Of a DNA stretch of 64,000 nucleotides, positions 1 to 12,340 are shown piece after piece. Under the pieces are notes generated by a model. That model worked only from the letters and a program-made list of their open reading frames with translations. It did not search any database and was not told the DNA's origin. This DNA is from Paramecium tetraurelia (lineage: Eukaryota > Ciliophora > Oligohymenophorea > Peniculida > Parameciidae). The translations under genes and the position numbers were made by a program. Location of the stretch: positions 327,827 to 391,826 of the forward strand of contig NW_001799588.1 of assembly GCF_000165425.1 (NCBI RefSeq), written 5' to 3'. Every line of letters starts with the position of its first letter. Within the stretch, counting starts at the first letter, position 1.

Positions 1-1
1 T

Positions 2-1134
2 CGATTATTCAAATCTAAAAATGAGAATCATTCTCATAAATCTCATGATCATCAATTATACTCTGAATTCTAAAAACTAATTCGTGCACAATTTCCATAA
101 TAGATTCGAGAATAAATAAATCAATAATTTAGCAAGGATGAATTAATCAAAGCAATCTAAACTAGATCAGTGTAAATGCATGAGTCTGTCAAAAATTTTG
201 AAGAAAATCTAATAAAGTATATGTAACTCATTATGAATCTTTAGAACTATCGAAGCCTATGATATTTTGGGGGCCGATAAAGTTTCTATTAATCAAGCTT
301 TAAGTCAATTAAACGAACAAAATCCTCCTTAACAACTTAATATTTAAGGGTTGATTCATGTACTCAAATTCAATAAATTGGGTCCCTAAAAGGTTTTGGA
401 AAAATGGAAAAGAGAAGGCGAAATCATCCTAAAAGAACTTAGCACATAAGCAGACGCAGCCTTAAAAACTTTAGGGAATGTTACCATTGCAAGTTATATG
501 CACATTCAACATCTCCAAAGTCCTTTGATTTTATAAAAGTAATAATGAAACTATCAATAGAATGCACTTTGCTTGGAGTTAAAGCTATAAGGCAAGTTCA
601 GTTACAATTAGAGAAGAGGCAGCCTATGAGAAGGGAAATTCCATGGGATTGGTGTGTATCTAATAGATTTTGGAAAAGGATCAAGTCCAGAGCATTACTG
701 TAGATGTCAAAGAAAGAGCTGGAGTAATATTATATTATAATGCATAGAATCTATACATAGGAGTACTAGATATTAATGAAAGAAAGTAAAGAGGTAGAAA
801 GGCTTTCAGTTTTCATGATTGGAATGAATCAGGACATGGCTTATATTTAATCTATCATGGAGGATGTATAGAATTCTCACTCTAAAGTAGATGTTTTTAG
901 TTCTAATGATCCATCAATAAATACAAAGAAAGCAGGTTTTACATTTGATTAAAATGATAAGATCATCCTCACCTGGAATGGTCCCGAGCATTCTGTCACT
1001 ATTCTTAAAGTTGGAAGTAGTCATGTAATAATCATAATGTATTATATCAGCAATTTACTTTTAAAGTTAATCCTGATGGACAATACCATTTTGCAGCAGG
1101 CTTGTTCAAATGTGAAATAAGATTGCTTGAATGA
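2..1134 (+). CDS. SPRY/B30.2-like protein, 5' partial
   Basis: The gene enters from the left edge, open in frame 2, and ends at TGA 1132-1134. Four introns (217-244, 539-560, 866-890, 1025-1050; 22-28 nt) join into about 343 residues. The N-terminal half is helical and Gln-rich. The C-terminal half carries beta strands such as LYLIYHGGYVFSS, GFTFDQNDKIILTWN and a final HFAAGLF, which resembles a SPRY/B30.2 fold used for protein-protein recognition. The family call rests on pattern only; the start lies outside the window. TAA and TAG are frequent in-frame glutamines. Confidence 0.6.
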
Positions 1135-1270
1135 TCTATTTAATTCTAATGATTAGATATATATGAAAGTATATTTTTTATAAATTCTATCCCAATAATT
1201 GTTATGTCAAAAATTATTAAAGAATTTGTTTGTAATTTAAATGCAATACTCATATTTAATAATAAATTTA

Positions 1271-1681
1271 ATGAAATCTAAAGGTAAATCGAATAAGTGT
1301 AAGTAATAGTAAGCTGACATCTACACTAAGAAAGACATTCTTTCAAGAATCAAAGTAACTGAAGACATTACTGAAATACTTGAATATACTACTAATGAAG
1401 ATAACGATATTAGACTTGCTGCAACATCCCAGTTGTGTCCTTGTAAAGTTTAGGAAGATGTTCCTGAATTTTGGGATAGAGTTTTCTAATTAGTAGATGA
1501 CCCATAATCAAAAATAAGAGCAAGAGTTCTGCATATTATTTGTGATGGCTCACCCAACAGACTTTAAAATGAAGTGATGGATGCTTTATATAAATTTAAC
1601 AGAGATTCTGACCAGGAAATAAGAAGACAAGCACATAAAGTACTTGCTAAAGCATAAAAGGGTACTTGGAATGTGTTGTGA
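1271..1681 (+). CDS. small HEAT-repeat-like protein
   Basis: An intronless 136-residue protein, starting at the first ATG after a 136-bp gap and ending at TGA. After a Lys/Gln-rich head it shows repeated helix pairs: NDIRLAATSQLCPCKVQEDV, QSKIRARVLHIICDGSP and DQEIRRQAHKVLAKA. The R-x-x-A/V spacing is typical of HEAT/ARM helical repeats, which act as scaffolds. Partner and pathway cannot be told from sequence. Confidence 0.6.
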
Positions 1682-1707
1682 TTACTAAAATTAATTCTTA
1701 TAAAAGA

Positions 1708-2694
1708 TCAAAATTAATTATATTTGCTTATTTTTCTTTATGTATCTTCAGATTATTTGTAGCTATTCCTTGGTTACTCCTTTCTTATTGTATTTGAATG
1801 ATACTAATGTTCATACGAGTTATCATTTTCTTATTCTTGTTCGTTATTTTCAATTTTGAATTATTGTTATGGATAATTTATAGATAATCTATTTGATTGA
1901 TAAAGACTCTTATTGTAATATGGATCTACTGGTTAAATTGTCAATGCTCTGCTAACTTTCTTGATGGGACTTATTTTTGTAGATGGAAACAATGCTTCCT
2001 CTAAAGACTATTTGTTGAGTCTTTAGGTTTCGCAATATTCTTCCTATTTTTTTTACTCATTACACTTTGTGTTTTCAAGTAATTTGTCTATTCGAGATTA
2101 TTATTTGATATTTAATTGCTTCAACTCTTTATTTTCACTTTACAGTTGAATCAAATCTCTATGTAATTAGTTTAATATTCCACTATCTTTTAATGAAACA
2201 GATTGGTTTTATAATTTCTCAATTTCTTGCTTTAATCTCTCATTCTCCTAACATTTAATATCAAAGCGATGATTTAAATCTAATCGTATTAATCTTTCTT
2301 CCTTTAGTTCCTTATGAGTTTTTATAAGATCATTTTCTAATTCCAAAATTTATTATTCTTTAAGTTGCTTATATTAGCTAAATTTTTATTTCTCTAATCG
2401 TAATTGTTCATCCTTTCCTTATTCATCCATTGTAATCAATTGATTTAATTAATTTCCACCCCTCTATAGTCTTTCTATTTCATTTTATAGTTGCTAAATC
2501 TCTAAGTTAGCCATCTTCTGAGCTTCTGCCATTCTATCTAATTCTTAGATAAGTATATTTATTCTCTGTAAGCAACCCTTATGTTTTGAATCTGTTAATA
2601 ACGAATCAGATCTTGGAACATTAAAGGTGTTCCCTTAGGATTTAATTCTATCCTTTTCTACTATGGAGGCTTTTTGAGAAAATAAATTAAACAT
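1708..2694 (-). CDS. coiled-coil protein, unknown function
   Basis: A single uninterrupted frame of 328 residues, MFNLFSQKASIVEKD... to TGA (1708-1710 on the plus strand). Residues of roughly 50-230 show dense heptad-like Leu/Ile spacing with Lys/Glu/Gln, a long coiled coil. The tail is Asn/Ser/Gln-rich. No catalytic motif is visible. It is convergent with the HEAT-like gene, with 26 bp between stop codons. Confidence 0.7.
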
Positions 2695-3014
2695 AAATAA
2701 ATTTAATTTCCAAATAAGTATACTAATTATCAATTAGTAGTATATATTAATATTGAAAAATAGTAGAAAATTAAATTCATTCTGACTGACTATCAAAAAT
2801 ATTTACAGATCTTGGAAGAATCTTATTGAATAATCTAAAAATACGCAGCAACATGGAAGAATCATAGATATATAAAAGAGATTCTCAAAGTCTTTTACAC
2901 TTCGAATATACTTATTTGTATCAATTAATCAATAGATGAACAAGTATTATAGTTTAGTGCATATTGTATTTTGTATAATATCAAATTTTAATTATTTTAT
3001 TAATTGTTATTAAT

Positions 3015-3662
3015 ATGGCTGAAGAGTACGACGAAGAATTTGGAGAGGTGCAATATTATAAAAAATAGGTAGCTTGGATTAGTGATTGGCGATTTGAACA
3101 TCCCATCAAGGGCTTCTGATCTACCTCCTCAATTTAAGGACCTTTTAGTTCCTAATAAAGTTTAATATGTATTCTGCACAGGAAATGTCGGGAATAGAGA
3201 AACCACAGATTGGTTGAAGACACTATCTGGAAATACTCATTTCGTAAAAGGCGATTTCGATGAAGCAAAAGATATACCTGAAACAAAGATCATATAGATT
3301 GGAGCATGGAAATTGGCTTTAGTGCATGGTCATCAAGTAGAACAGAATATTCATTTTGTAGATTATCCCTGCTGGAGATGATGAGTCTTTGTATACATTT
3401 TTGAAAGAGATGGAAGCCGATGTGCTTATTACAGGTTATACAGGTGTTGCTAAGGTTTCAGCAGTTGAAAAGAAATATATTATTAATCCTGGATCGGTTA
3501 CAGGTGGTTTCAATGGTTAATAATCGTAATTTAAATTGATTATTTAGATCAATTCCATCCTTTTTAATATTGGAATTTAAAAAGGAAAAAATTTAAGTAT
3601 TTATTTACACCCTTGACGGAGATGTTAAAATAGATAAGCAAGAGTTGCCATTATAGAAATGA
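3015..3662 (+). CDS. VPS29: VPS29, retromer subunit
   Basis: VPS29 is the metallophosphoesterase-fold subunit of retromer, which returns cargo from endosomes. Three introns (3048-3072, 3337-3361, 3526-3547) give 191 residues, close to the usual length. Recognisable blocks are LGLVIGDLNIPSR, YVFCTGNVGN, HFVKGDFDEAKDIPE, LALVHGHQIIPAGD, YIINPGSVTGGFNG and VFIYTLDGDVKIDK. The metal-pocket residues differ from animal VPS29: GDLH is GDLN, and the SGHTH motif is TGYTG, so two further histidines are gone. The identity is secure; loss of metal binding is an inference. Confidence 0.93.
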
Positions 3663-3680
3663 ATAAAATAAAATTAAGTA

Positions 3681-4004
3681 TCATTAATATTGTTATGAAA
3701 GCCAATAATCTTGACCCTTAAAAATGCAAGCTCTCTCTCTTAAGATATCTAAGGCATCCCAAAAATCTTGGTCAGCAATATCAGGATTTCTAGATTCAAA
3801 TTCATACTAGGACTGTCTATAATAAAAAATTTTGTCTTGTGAATTTTCTAATTACTACTACCAGTTTTAAAATAGTCTCTATATTTCATTCTTTTTGATT
3901 CTGTATTACTTAAAATAATAAAATATAGCTATAGCCATCCCAAATATTAACATGATAATGATAAGGTAGAATACCAAACCAAGGCCTTTTTCATTTGAGA
4001 TCAT
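3681..4004 (-). CDS. small single-pass membrane protein
   Basis: An intronless 107-residue protein. An N-terminal hydrophobic helix, GLGLVFYLIIIMLIFGMAIA, is followed by a Lys/Gln-rich soluble part with WDALDILRERACIFKGQDYW. The likely topology is a signal anchor with a cytosolic tail. Its stop lies 18 bp from the VPS29 stop (convergent). No family recognised. Confidence 0.6.
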
Positions 4005-4255
4005 AAAACAATAAAAATTATTAATATATTTATGCAATTTAATTATAACACTTTGATGTAAAGAGAGATTGTGCCATTTTAAATTACAAGAATAGAATCA
4101 GAAATAATATGAATTAACTACAGAATTGTGTAATTAATGTTCTTTTAGTGTATTTAAATAAATTTAATAAAAGTAAATTAATAATTAGAATTATGATAAA
4201 CAATCCATAGTTTCTGGTCAAAAATGGAAGTTTTGCTCATTCATTTTAATAAGAA

Positions 4256-5114
4256 TCAGAATTAATTATTATTATCTACAAAAATAGCTTCACCCTTAGC
4301 AATTATAGTCAAAGCCTTGATAAAGAACTTTTTATCTATAAGTATTAATTCTGCATTCAAATCAGTCTTAGATTAAGCTTTATTTTACAATATTGCATTA
4401 TTTAATCTGTTTAGTCTTAAAAACAAATTGTCTAATTTAAGGTTTATTCTTCCTGGCTATTCAGCTTCAAAATATTTCCCTCGGCATTCTGTAATTATTT
4501 CGCCGCATTATATTGTGGATTTTGAATACACTTTACCATCAATTATCTATAATTTAAGCATATCGGAATCACAAATGATATACTGTTCTGGAATAGGTTT
4601 TTATTTTTGTTATTCCCAATATTCAAAAAAGTTCTCTCCTTTGTATGCCTTCATTTGATCATAAAATGACTTCCAATAAGAAAATGAATAATCAAAAAAC
4701 AATTCTTCCCCTGCTTTAATATTCTTTGATGACACCAAAAATGCTTTATCTTGCCTTATTGAAAGCTCAACATTATGTTTCAAATGCTCATGAATAGGAA
4801 AGACGCCGAAATTCAAGCTCAACTCCTCTGCAGGTGTTAAAAGGCCAAATCTTACAATATCGTTAAATCTAGAGGATAAGGAACGACCAATAACTGAATA
4901 TTTTTCATTTATTTGAAGCATTCTATCTTCAAGCATAAAGCATTGTGCCCAAGAGTATTTTGCATTAATTACTAATATATTTATGATATTTACTTTTTCC
5001 CCTATATTCTACTAGAATCTATCCTTTTGAAATATCATTTCTTGCAAATACTCCTAATCCAGAATTCGGAATTGTGGATGGCTTAGTAAATAATTAAAGA
5101 TAATCACTTTTCAT
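4256..5114 (-). CDS. SET-domain protein (putative protein-lysine methyltransferase)
   Basis: One 22-nt intron (4972-4993) gives 278 residues. The N-terminal part matches SET: SGLGVFARNDISKGQILVEY (a GxG entry strand), then KNIKAGEELFFDYS, the C-terminal SET motif with its conserved Tyr. The usual NHS(C) segment appears only as HEHLKHNVELSI, so the active-site signature is divergent. A C-terminal extension of about 120 residues has no recognisable domain. The family would transfer methyl from SAM to lysine; the substrate is unknown, and weak catalysis is possible. Confidence 0.8.
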
Positions 5115-5173
5115 TATTTTAATATATGATAATAATGAGATTATGAGAGGAATGTTATTAAAAAGTAATAAAA

Positions 5174-5977
5174 TCAAAAATATTAATAATCGCCAAAAAC
5201 CATAAATGACAATCGTTAGTCTTGTTTTTTTTGCTTAAGTTACTAGAGTTTAGTAAAAAGACTAAAATTCAATTTGTTATTTTTATTCCTAAAAATTACA
5301 TTAATCGATTTTTTTTTTGTTGAATTAGCCCTTTGAAAACTATTTGCTCTTGAAGATTTATTTGAATTCTAAAAATCTTCAGAGCCTTTTTTTTCTTAAA
5401 GTTAATTGTCATTTATTGAACAATTATGGAAGTTTGTTGCATCCATTAATTAAAGTGAGGCTCTTTTCTTCCCTTAAGCTTTAGATTTAGAGAGATTGGT
5501 TTAATTGCAATCTGAACTTCTTTCAGCAGACAAAGCACAATATTTCAACTCTGTTTAATATAGTTTTTTCAACCTTTAATATGAATTCTGAGAGTTGTGA
5601 GAACAGATTAGACTCTTTGACATGCCAATCTACTCAGCCTCTCCTGAGATTCTATCAGTTATAGAATTTTGTTTTGATCTGTCACTAATTTAGGACCTGA
5701 GCCTGTTTAATCTTGAATACAAACTCAATCTAGTCTTGTATTCATCCTCGATTTTATTTTACCTTGAAGATAAATTGTTATCTTATCCTGGTTCATCTGA
5801 ATCCCTACAAGTTTCAGCCATGGTTTATCTTCGAGATCCCTTTAAGTTAGAGTTGAAAAATTTTGTTTTTTTGATCGCTTCTTTCTCTAATGTTTCAGAT
5901 ATATCATAACATCTTGGATAAACATAAGGTTTTAGACTCATTTTCCTTTTTTATAATTTTCCTTTACTAGGGTTCAT
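5174..5977 (-). CDS. hypothetical basic Ser/Lys-rich protein
   Basis: A continuous 267-residue frame, MNPSKGKLQKRKM..., ending at TGA. Composition is rich in Ser, Asn, Lys and Gln with a short central helical stretch (TRLSLYSRLNRLRSQISDRS). Several RxxS/SxxR patterns could be phosphosites. There is no known domain. A second in-frame Met at residue 13 is an alternative start. Confidence 0.55.
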
Positions 5978-6173
5978 TATTTTAATTGATCTTAATTATA
6001 ATAAATTTATATATAGAAAATAATATTATATATTGTAATCAAACAGAAAAAGTAAAGTTATCAAACTTGGCTAAAGTGGATTCACAAAATTACAGACAAA
6101 GTAAAAATAAATGGATATAAAAAGTAGTTGGCAAACAGAATCACAATTGTTTAAAATACGTATATGATTAGAA

Positions 6174-6659
6174 TCATTATTCAATTTCCTTAAGTATTTT
6201 GTCTCCTTCATCTAAAGCTCTTTTCATGTTCTCCTTAAATTAATTGAGAAATGTTTTGAAACTCTAAACTACAGATTGAAATTTTGACTAGGCTTTATTT
6301 GTTTTTGCTTTCAAATGCTTCTGTGCCTTTTATCTCTCAGGTTACTATTATTTGTGTTTTTTCGCAGCGGTAAATTTTTTCTTAATCTTCTTCATTATAG
6401 TGTTTGCTTTGGCCATTTTTGCTTTTGAAGATCCAATCATAATAATATCTGGGCTCTCATCAATTTTTCTTTCCTCAGTAGTCAGTGTTTTTTAGTTTGG
6501 AGCCTTTTTTTTTTATCTGGGCGGTCTTCCCCTTTTAGTTTTTGTACAAACACGGGTTTGATTTTAACTTATATGTTGTTTTTTATTTTCAGTAAAATCA
6601 TTATCACTATCAACATTTGATGATGTTAACAGATCAATCTCTAAGTCTTCAGATATCAT
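6174..6659 (-). CDS. AT-hook, Lys-rich nuclear-type protein
   Basis: A 161-residue intronless frame. An acidic N-terminus is followed by KTKRGRPPRQKKK, a close match to the AT-hook core (GRP flanked by basic residues) that inserts in the minor groove of AT-rich DNA. A strongly basic middle (MKKIKKKFTAAKKHKQQQ) and a C-terminal amphipathic helix follow. A chromatin role is likely from the AT-hook; no other domain is seen. A run of 10 T at 6505-6514 lies inside the gene, so the frame there depends on its exact length. Confidence 0.65.
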
Positions 6660-7297
6660 ATATTAATATATGGGCTCTAAAACAAATATTGCATTTAAAG
6701 TAAAAAGACAAAAAAGCCTGAAAAAAATTGGTTAATTATAAATTATTAACAAATGATGTGTCCAATACTCTATAAAATATCAATATTTTGAACTGAATTT
6801 AATATTTTAATCATCATAGTTATCGAACTAAGTTTATAAAAGGTTTATCCTATTGTTTTGAGGCAGTAATAAACAAAAATTTATCCAAAAATAAATTTAA
6901 TTATTATCATAAATTGTATTAATAATTTGATCTTATACAAGGCAATTTCTTTATTAAGCTTAATATAATTACTTTTTACCAATAATTTAGTTCTCATAAT
7001 ATAGATATCCAAATTGAACATAAATTTAAGTAACCATTATTCTGGGCAAAATAGTTCCAGATAATAACTATGAAGTAAATTCAAGAGAAAATAATAGTAT
7101 ATTTAAAATTGAGTATGAGGTTTCTCCCTTATTCTGTGCTAGTTTCTCAAATTATATTGGAATATATTTATTAGAGAGATGAATATCAATCAAATTATCT
7201 AATGGAACATTAATTGATATATTTTGTTAATGAGAAATTGATCGATATTTTATAAATTTAAGGTGTTCATTTAGTTGAATTTATAATAAAAATTCAA
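6660..7297. other. intergenic, no gene recognised
   Basis: This divergent spacer between the AT-hook gene and NDC80 is larger than usual here. Around 7035-7180 a short plus-strand stretch reads like protein (IILGKIVPDNNYEV...) but has a stop upstream and no start. It may be an exon remnant or chance. Confidence 0.3.
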
Positions 7298-9148
7298 ATG
7301 AATAATAATCGAAGGAGATAATCACACTCTGCCGAAAGAGTTAATTAGCAGTCTTCAATAAAGGTTTAATCGGAATAAAAGCCTCCTTTTCTTTTGGATC
7401 TATAAAATGAGATGGAGTACATTGAAGACATTTTGATTTTGATGGCGCGAATAAATCGAACTCAATTTTAAGAACCTCAATAATTGAAGCATGCCCTAAA
7501 AACATAGAACTCAGTATATTTAAGTATTAAGATACTCTACAATCACTAGACATTTTGTAACTAATTATGAATGTAATTGATCCTTACTTGGAAATCAAAA
7601 GTTTTTCTGATGAAAAATTTTAGTTATTATTAAAGAGACTTGGTTACCCTTGCAAGCATATGTCAAAAACAAGATTTATGAGCTTAGGATCCTCACATAC
7701 TTATCTACAATCACTTCATATTTTATCGTGGCTTTGTAGACAGGCTTAACAAATCATACAAATCAATGAACGCATAGAAAATGGCTAATATCAACCGATT
7801 GAGATAGAAAATGAATCCTTCTCCAACAAAATCAAAAAGAAATTAGCAGAGTATCTAGTTTACCTACTAAATTAGATATTTACAAGATGGTTATATAGGT
7901 ACAATTGATGACTCAGCCTTGGAGAAATGCTATAGGGATGCAAAACAAAAGTTGACACTTGAGTTGATGCAGTTGCAAAAGGACATCTCCAAGCTGACTT
8001 GTGAATTGAATGTCATTAAAACATAGGAGCCAAACCTCCCTGAGATAGAAGAGTAATACAAAAACTTAGATGCTGAATTGATGTAAGTGACTTAGGAGAC
8101 ACAAGAGAACCAATAGATTTTGGAATCGACTCGGTAGGAAATTAATTAAAATATGAATAAGTATTTAGAAGTTGATAATGAAATCATTAAGGTGCATAAA
8201 CTTATTGAATCTAAACGATAATATATAGCCTAATAACCTATTAAAATAGACAAAGCCAAAGAAATGGAGGCTAAGGATTATTAGTTGACAATTTAATCGT
8301 AATAATTGTTGAATGAACTGTAAAAGTATTAGAAAGAACTAGATAAAGCAAGACAAGAAAAAACAGAAATGCTTTGCAAAATATCAAACATCATTTAGAT
8401 GCTAAATTCAGGAAGAGTCAAATTTGATAAGGATTATGAAACTTTTGAAAAAAACCTTTACTCATACTAACAAAAACTAGAATAAAATAATGGAATTCAA
8501 ATAGGAGAAGATGAAAATTTATTGGATATGGAACTAGATGCCTAATTTGAATAAAAACTAGCTAATGAATAGGTAGATTATAAAAGTAGAAAGAGCTTGG
8601 TTGCATATGATTTAATCTAAAAATAGGATACAGATTCTATTCTTAAATTGCTATTGCCAAACAAAGAGCAAATTCTCTAAGATCTTAATCAATAATTACA
8701 AGATATTTTAAATAAACTATCTGTTAGCAAAAAGCAAGCGCTGGAGATGAAAAATGAATTAAATCAAAAGTTAAAGTAATTAGAAGATATTGAATGTGCC
8801 AAAAAAATGATTATTTAGGAGATCAGTTAGTTGAATGATTCTACTGAGGAACTAAAAGTGCTAAAACAAATTTATTTGGAACATCAGGAAAAATAGTAGA
8901 TATTGCTTAAAGAAATGGAATAGAAAAAGTTAGAAATCAAATTTATAGTGGATAGAAAGAATTTAGATGTTATTGAAATAGATAGATTGAAAAAATAAAA
9001 TTAAGAAAATTAAGAAGTTATATTAATTATGCAACAACAAGCCGAGATAATTGAAGAAAAAAATACAGCATTATAATAGTAATTTAAGGATTGGGTAAAA
9101 GATAACTTAGATCAATTTTTGTCTTTGATTTAAGAAGTGAAAATATGA
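7298..9148 (+). CDS. NDC80: NDC80/HEC1 kinetochore protein
   Basis: Ndc80 is the microtubule-binding subunit of the outer-kinetochore Ndc80 complex. The calponin-homology head is recognisable: LLLKRLGYPCKHMSKTRFMS, then LGSSHTYLQSLHILSWLCRQ, matching the LGYP...VGsPHTW...WL pattern. A long coiled coil follows to the TGA, as in the family. A 25-nt intron at 7851-7875 is clear. The N-terminus is less certain: the initial frame (MNNNRRRQSHSAERV, a basic tail as expected) must shift, and the only GT...AG that does so is 7417-7472, unusually long at 56 nt. Total length is then about 590 residues. Confidence 0.85.
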
Positions 9149-9660
9149 TAAATTAAAAATATCAATTAATTAGAATTATTTATTGTATTTCAATATTCAA
9201 ATGTTTTGTATACCTAAAAAAATTGAAATCATATAAATAGAGATAGAATTTTTAATTTTACAGGCCAATTTAATTAGTATTTAAATTGTACAACATATAT
9301 AAGTATCTTAAGAATAAATAATATTATAATACAAAATTAATCTAATAAATATAATATATAATAAAGTATGTAGTTTGAAATTATGCATATCATAAATATT
9401 TTATCCAATAAATAATAATTTTAGAATATGTATTCTCTAAGAATAATTCACGTCTTGAAAATAAATCTAACGTGCTATTTCTAATCGTGCTTTAGATGAA
9501 ATTATTAAAATGGCTTGATGAAGCAGAAGAGAATCGAAAATTATCATTAATGTAAGTCCAATTACAATACCTACATATATCACTTAACTTGAGTAATAAT
9601 AATAAAGACTATACTAATATTATAAAGTATAATTAATATTTATAATAATAATTTGTTAAT
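9149..9660. other. intergenic, AT-rich
   Basis: No complete gene found. Around 9425-9600 a Leu/Lys-rich reading stretch (MKLLKWLDEAEENRKLSLM) is open but has no convincing start or intron pair. Confidence 0.3.
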
Positions 9661-12139
9661 ATGAGCGTGTCTGAAAATTCGCAATAAATGTATGAGGAAC
9701 TAATGGTAATGTTATTGATATTCTATTTCAGGATAAAATAAAAAAAAATTCAGAAATAAGAGAGAAATTTGATAGCAGAACATCAAATGGATTATTAGAT
9801 AAAGATTATGCTCATGAAGTCTTGATAGATTGGAGCGATTTACTAAATTATGACCTAAGTGATGCAATAAATTATTTTGATCTCGATAATCCTGATATTC
9901 CTCCTGAAGAGATCAGATAGCACCTAGATTTTGACAGTTTCACTAATCTTGTCAACAAATGGTTATAGAAGCAATTATTGCAGACATCTCCTAAATAAAA
10001 ACAAAGTACAAACCAAGATCAGTATTGGTTTAAGAGTGAGCCTGGAACACTTAACACAGAACAGAGTGATTTAAAGCATTAAGAATAGTTAATAAAAGCA
10101 ATTTTTGAGACTCAAGAAGGTAAGACCAAGAAGGTATTTAACGAGTATGCAATGATGAACGATTAAACTGACACAATTAGCAAGTAAGATTTTCCCCTTT
10201 TGCTCAAAAATTTGTTATATCAACATAATGCATCAATTTATGAGAAATCTGGTTAAGAGGATTACTTTTTGAGAAGTAATTCATATGGAAATTTAAATAA
10301 CTTTTTGAGAGATGATTAAATTAATTATTAACAATTCAAGGAGGCGGCAATTCAATTCATAAAAGGAAATCAAGATTTGATTCTTTTGGATCATGAATAA
10401 ATTAGTAAGAAAAAAGAAAAGCAGCCCCCTTAAATTCAACCTAATTTAGAAGAAGAACTATTATAACAAATTGACAAATATCAATAGATTTTATAATCAA
10501 CTGAGCCTGAAATTGAGAAATAGGTTCTTAGAAACATGATAACAACTTTGGTTCGTTAGCTAGATTTAATTAGAGATAACACTATGAGATTAGATGAAAC
10601 TCATATCAATTCCACTATCAAACCTAAAGCAAATCTGCAGGTCTCATTTTCAGGTATTGTTAGACCTGAAAAAAGGTCAAAAACTAAGGAAGAGGTAGAA
10701 ATTCAAAAAAGAGATAATTAAATATTGGAAATATTTCTATTTTTTGCTAAATAATAGTATGTCAATGGTGTTGCATATGAGTTTGATAGATACACAAAAG
10801 AAGCTTAAAGTTTAAGTTTAGGTATGTTCTTATATTTTTGTAAATGTTTTAATTTGATTGAAACTCATGTCAGAAAACCAAATGAAGAAAATCTATTGGA
10901 AAGGAAAAAGAGAGGGGAAGATGTCAATATTACTCGATTGAATCAAACAATAATCAATAAAAGCTCATAAGAAGAAGAAAAGTAAGTAGAATAAGTGTCA
11001 ACAATTAAATCTCCATAACAAAAACCTCCAACTGTCCCAGTCAATATCCAGAAGGTTGAAAATTTGCCTAGAAGAAATAAATATTCTCATGTCCCTTCTA
11101 AATTTGAGTATGCTTCTGTTTCTATATCATAGATGGTGGAATGATGAATTAAAGTTTGAAAAATACTACAATCCAAACCAAAATCCCTTACCTCAACAAA
11201 TTTTGGATGATATGAAATATTTAACTAAAGATGAAATTAAGAGTTTGTTTAAAAGAAGTGCCTTTGGAAAAGATGTAAGACTCTAAATTTATATAGCTCG
11301 ATTTTGATGAATTCAAATGTCTATTAGGATTTATGGCCAATCTTATGTTCAAAGAAAATGGAGAAAGACATCCTCATGCCTATTAATTGATATTAAGACT
11401 GATGTATATTGATTATCCAGAGGAATACAGAAAAAGATTAATCCCGATGAAAATACCATTTAATTGTAAGGAGAAAATTGGTTTCAGGTAGTTGCCAGGT
11501 TACGAGCATCATGAATATAAAGGCAGATAATTATCATAATAAGAAAAACAGCAACTGCAAAAATTGAAGCAAGAAAGAGAGAATTAATTAAGGGAGAGAC
11601 TTACTGAAAACCCTAATCAAAGCATAAGATCTATAGGGTCTATAGGTTCTCAATCTATTGCTAATTTACCATATAATAAATAATAAGGCAGATTTTTGAA
11701 TGGAAGAATAGATTTAGATAGGGAAAAAGTTTCATGGGCAAAACTAGAGAATTTAAATCCTAATGACTTAAGTGGTCATGGCAGAAATTTTAAGCCTCAA
11801 GACTTGATTGATGAATTTGAAGATGAGGAAGATAGGTAATTTACTTTATAATAATTTAGATTTTTCTTGAAAGAATTCTCACTTGAAGAGGATAAAAAAA
11901 ATCAATTAAAACCTGAAGAGGTGTAAAAACACCTAGAAAAATATGGTGCTTATAAACCTCCAAAGAGGCCTACTTAAAAACACCAAATGAGTTAACCTTA
12001 ACTGTTAAATTAAAGATATGAATAGAAGAGTGTTGACATGAAAAATCAGTACTTATAAAGAGCTAATCAAATTTAGTAACTACAAAATAAAAAAGAGTAA
12101 CAACTACTCTAAAAAATAAACAAATAATATAAAATTTGA
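9661..12139 (+). CDS. large helical protein with EF-hand-like segments
   Basis: Introns at 9706-9731, 11108-11132 and 11275-11296 give about 801 residues. Two stretches look like degenerate EF-hand pairs: VFNEYAMMNDQTDTISKQDF, and later SLFKRSAFGKDLDFDEFKCL followed by LGFMANLMFKENGER. The C-terminal part is charged and Gln-rich with a coiled-coil tail. The Ca2+-ligand positions are incomplete, so binding is doubtful. Such proteins are common in cilia and the cell cortex, but nothing here proves location. The spliced segment FEWWNDELKFEKYYNP confirms the second intron. Confidence 0.65.
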
Positions 12140-12340
12140 TTATTTTAAAATAATTATAAGCCATTTAATCTTTTGTTATCTATTTAATTGTATTAATGAA
12201 CGTTTTTAACATAAATAATAGCATATATTACATTCTTACTTTAACCAAAATTAGATATTTATTGGAGACTTTAAGATATAAACACATTAATTGGTATTAA
12301 AAATTAATGTTAAGATGTTGATATAATTGAATTGAAAGAT

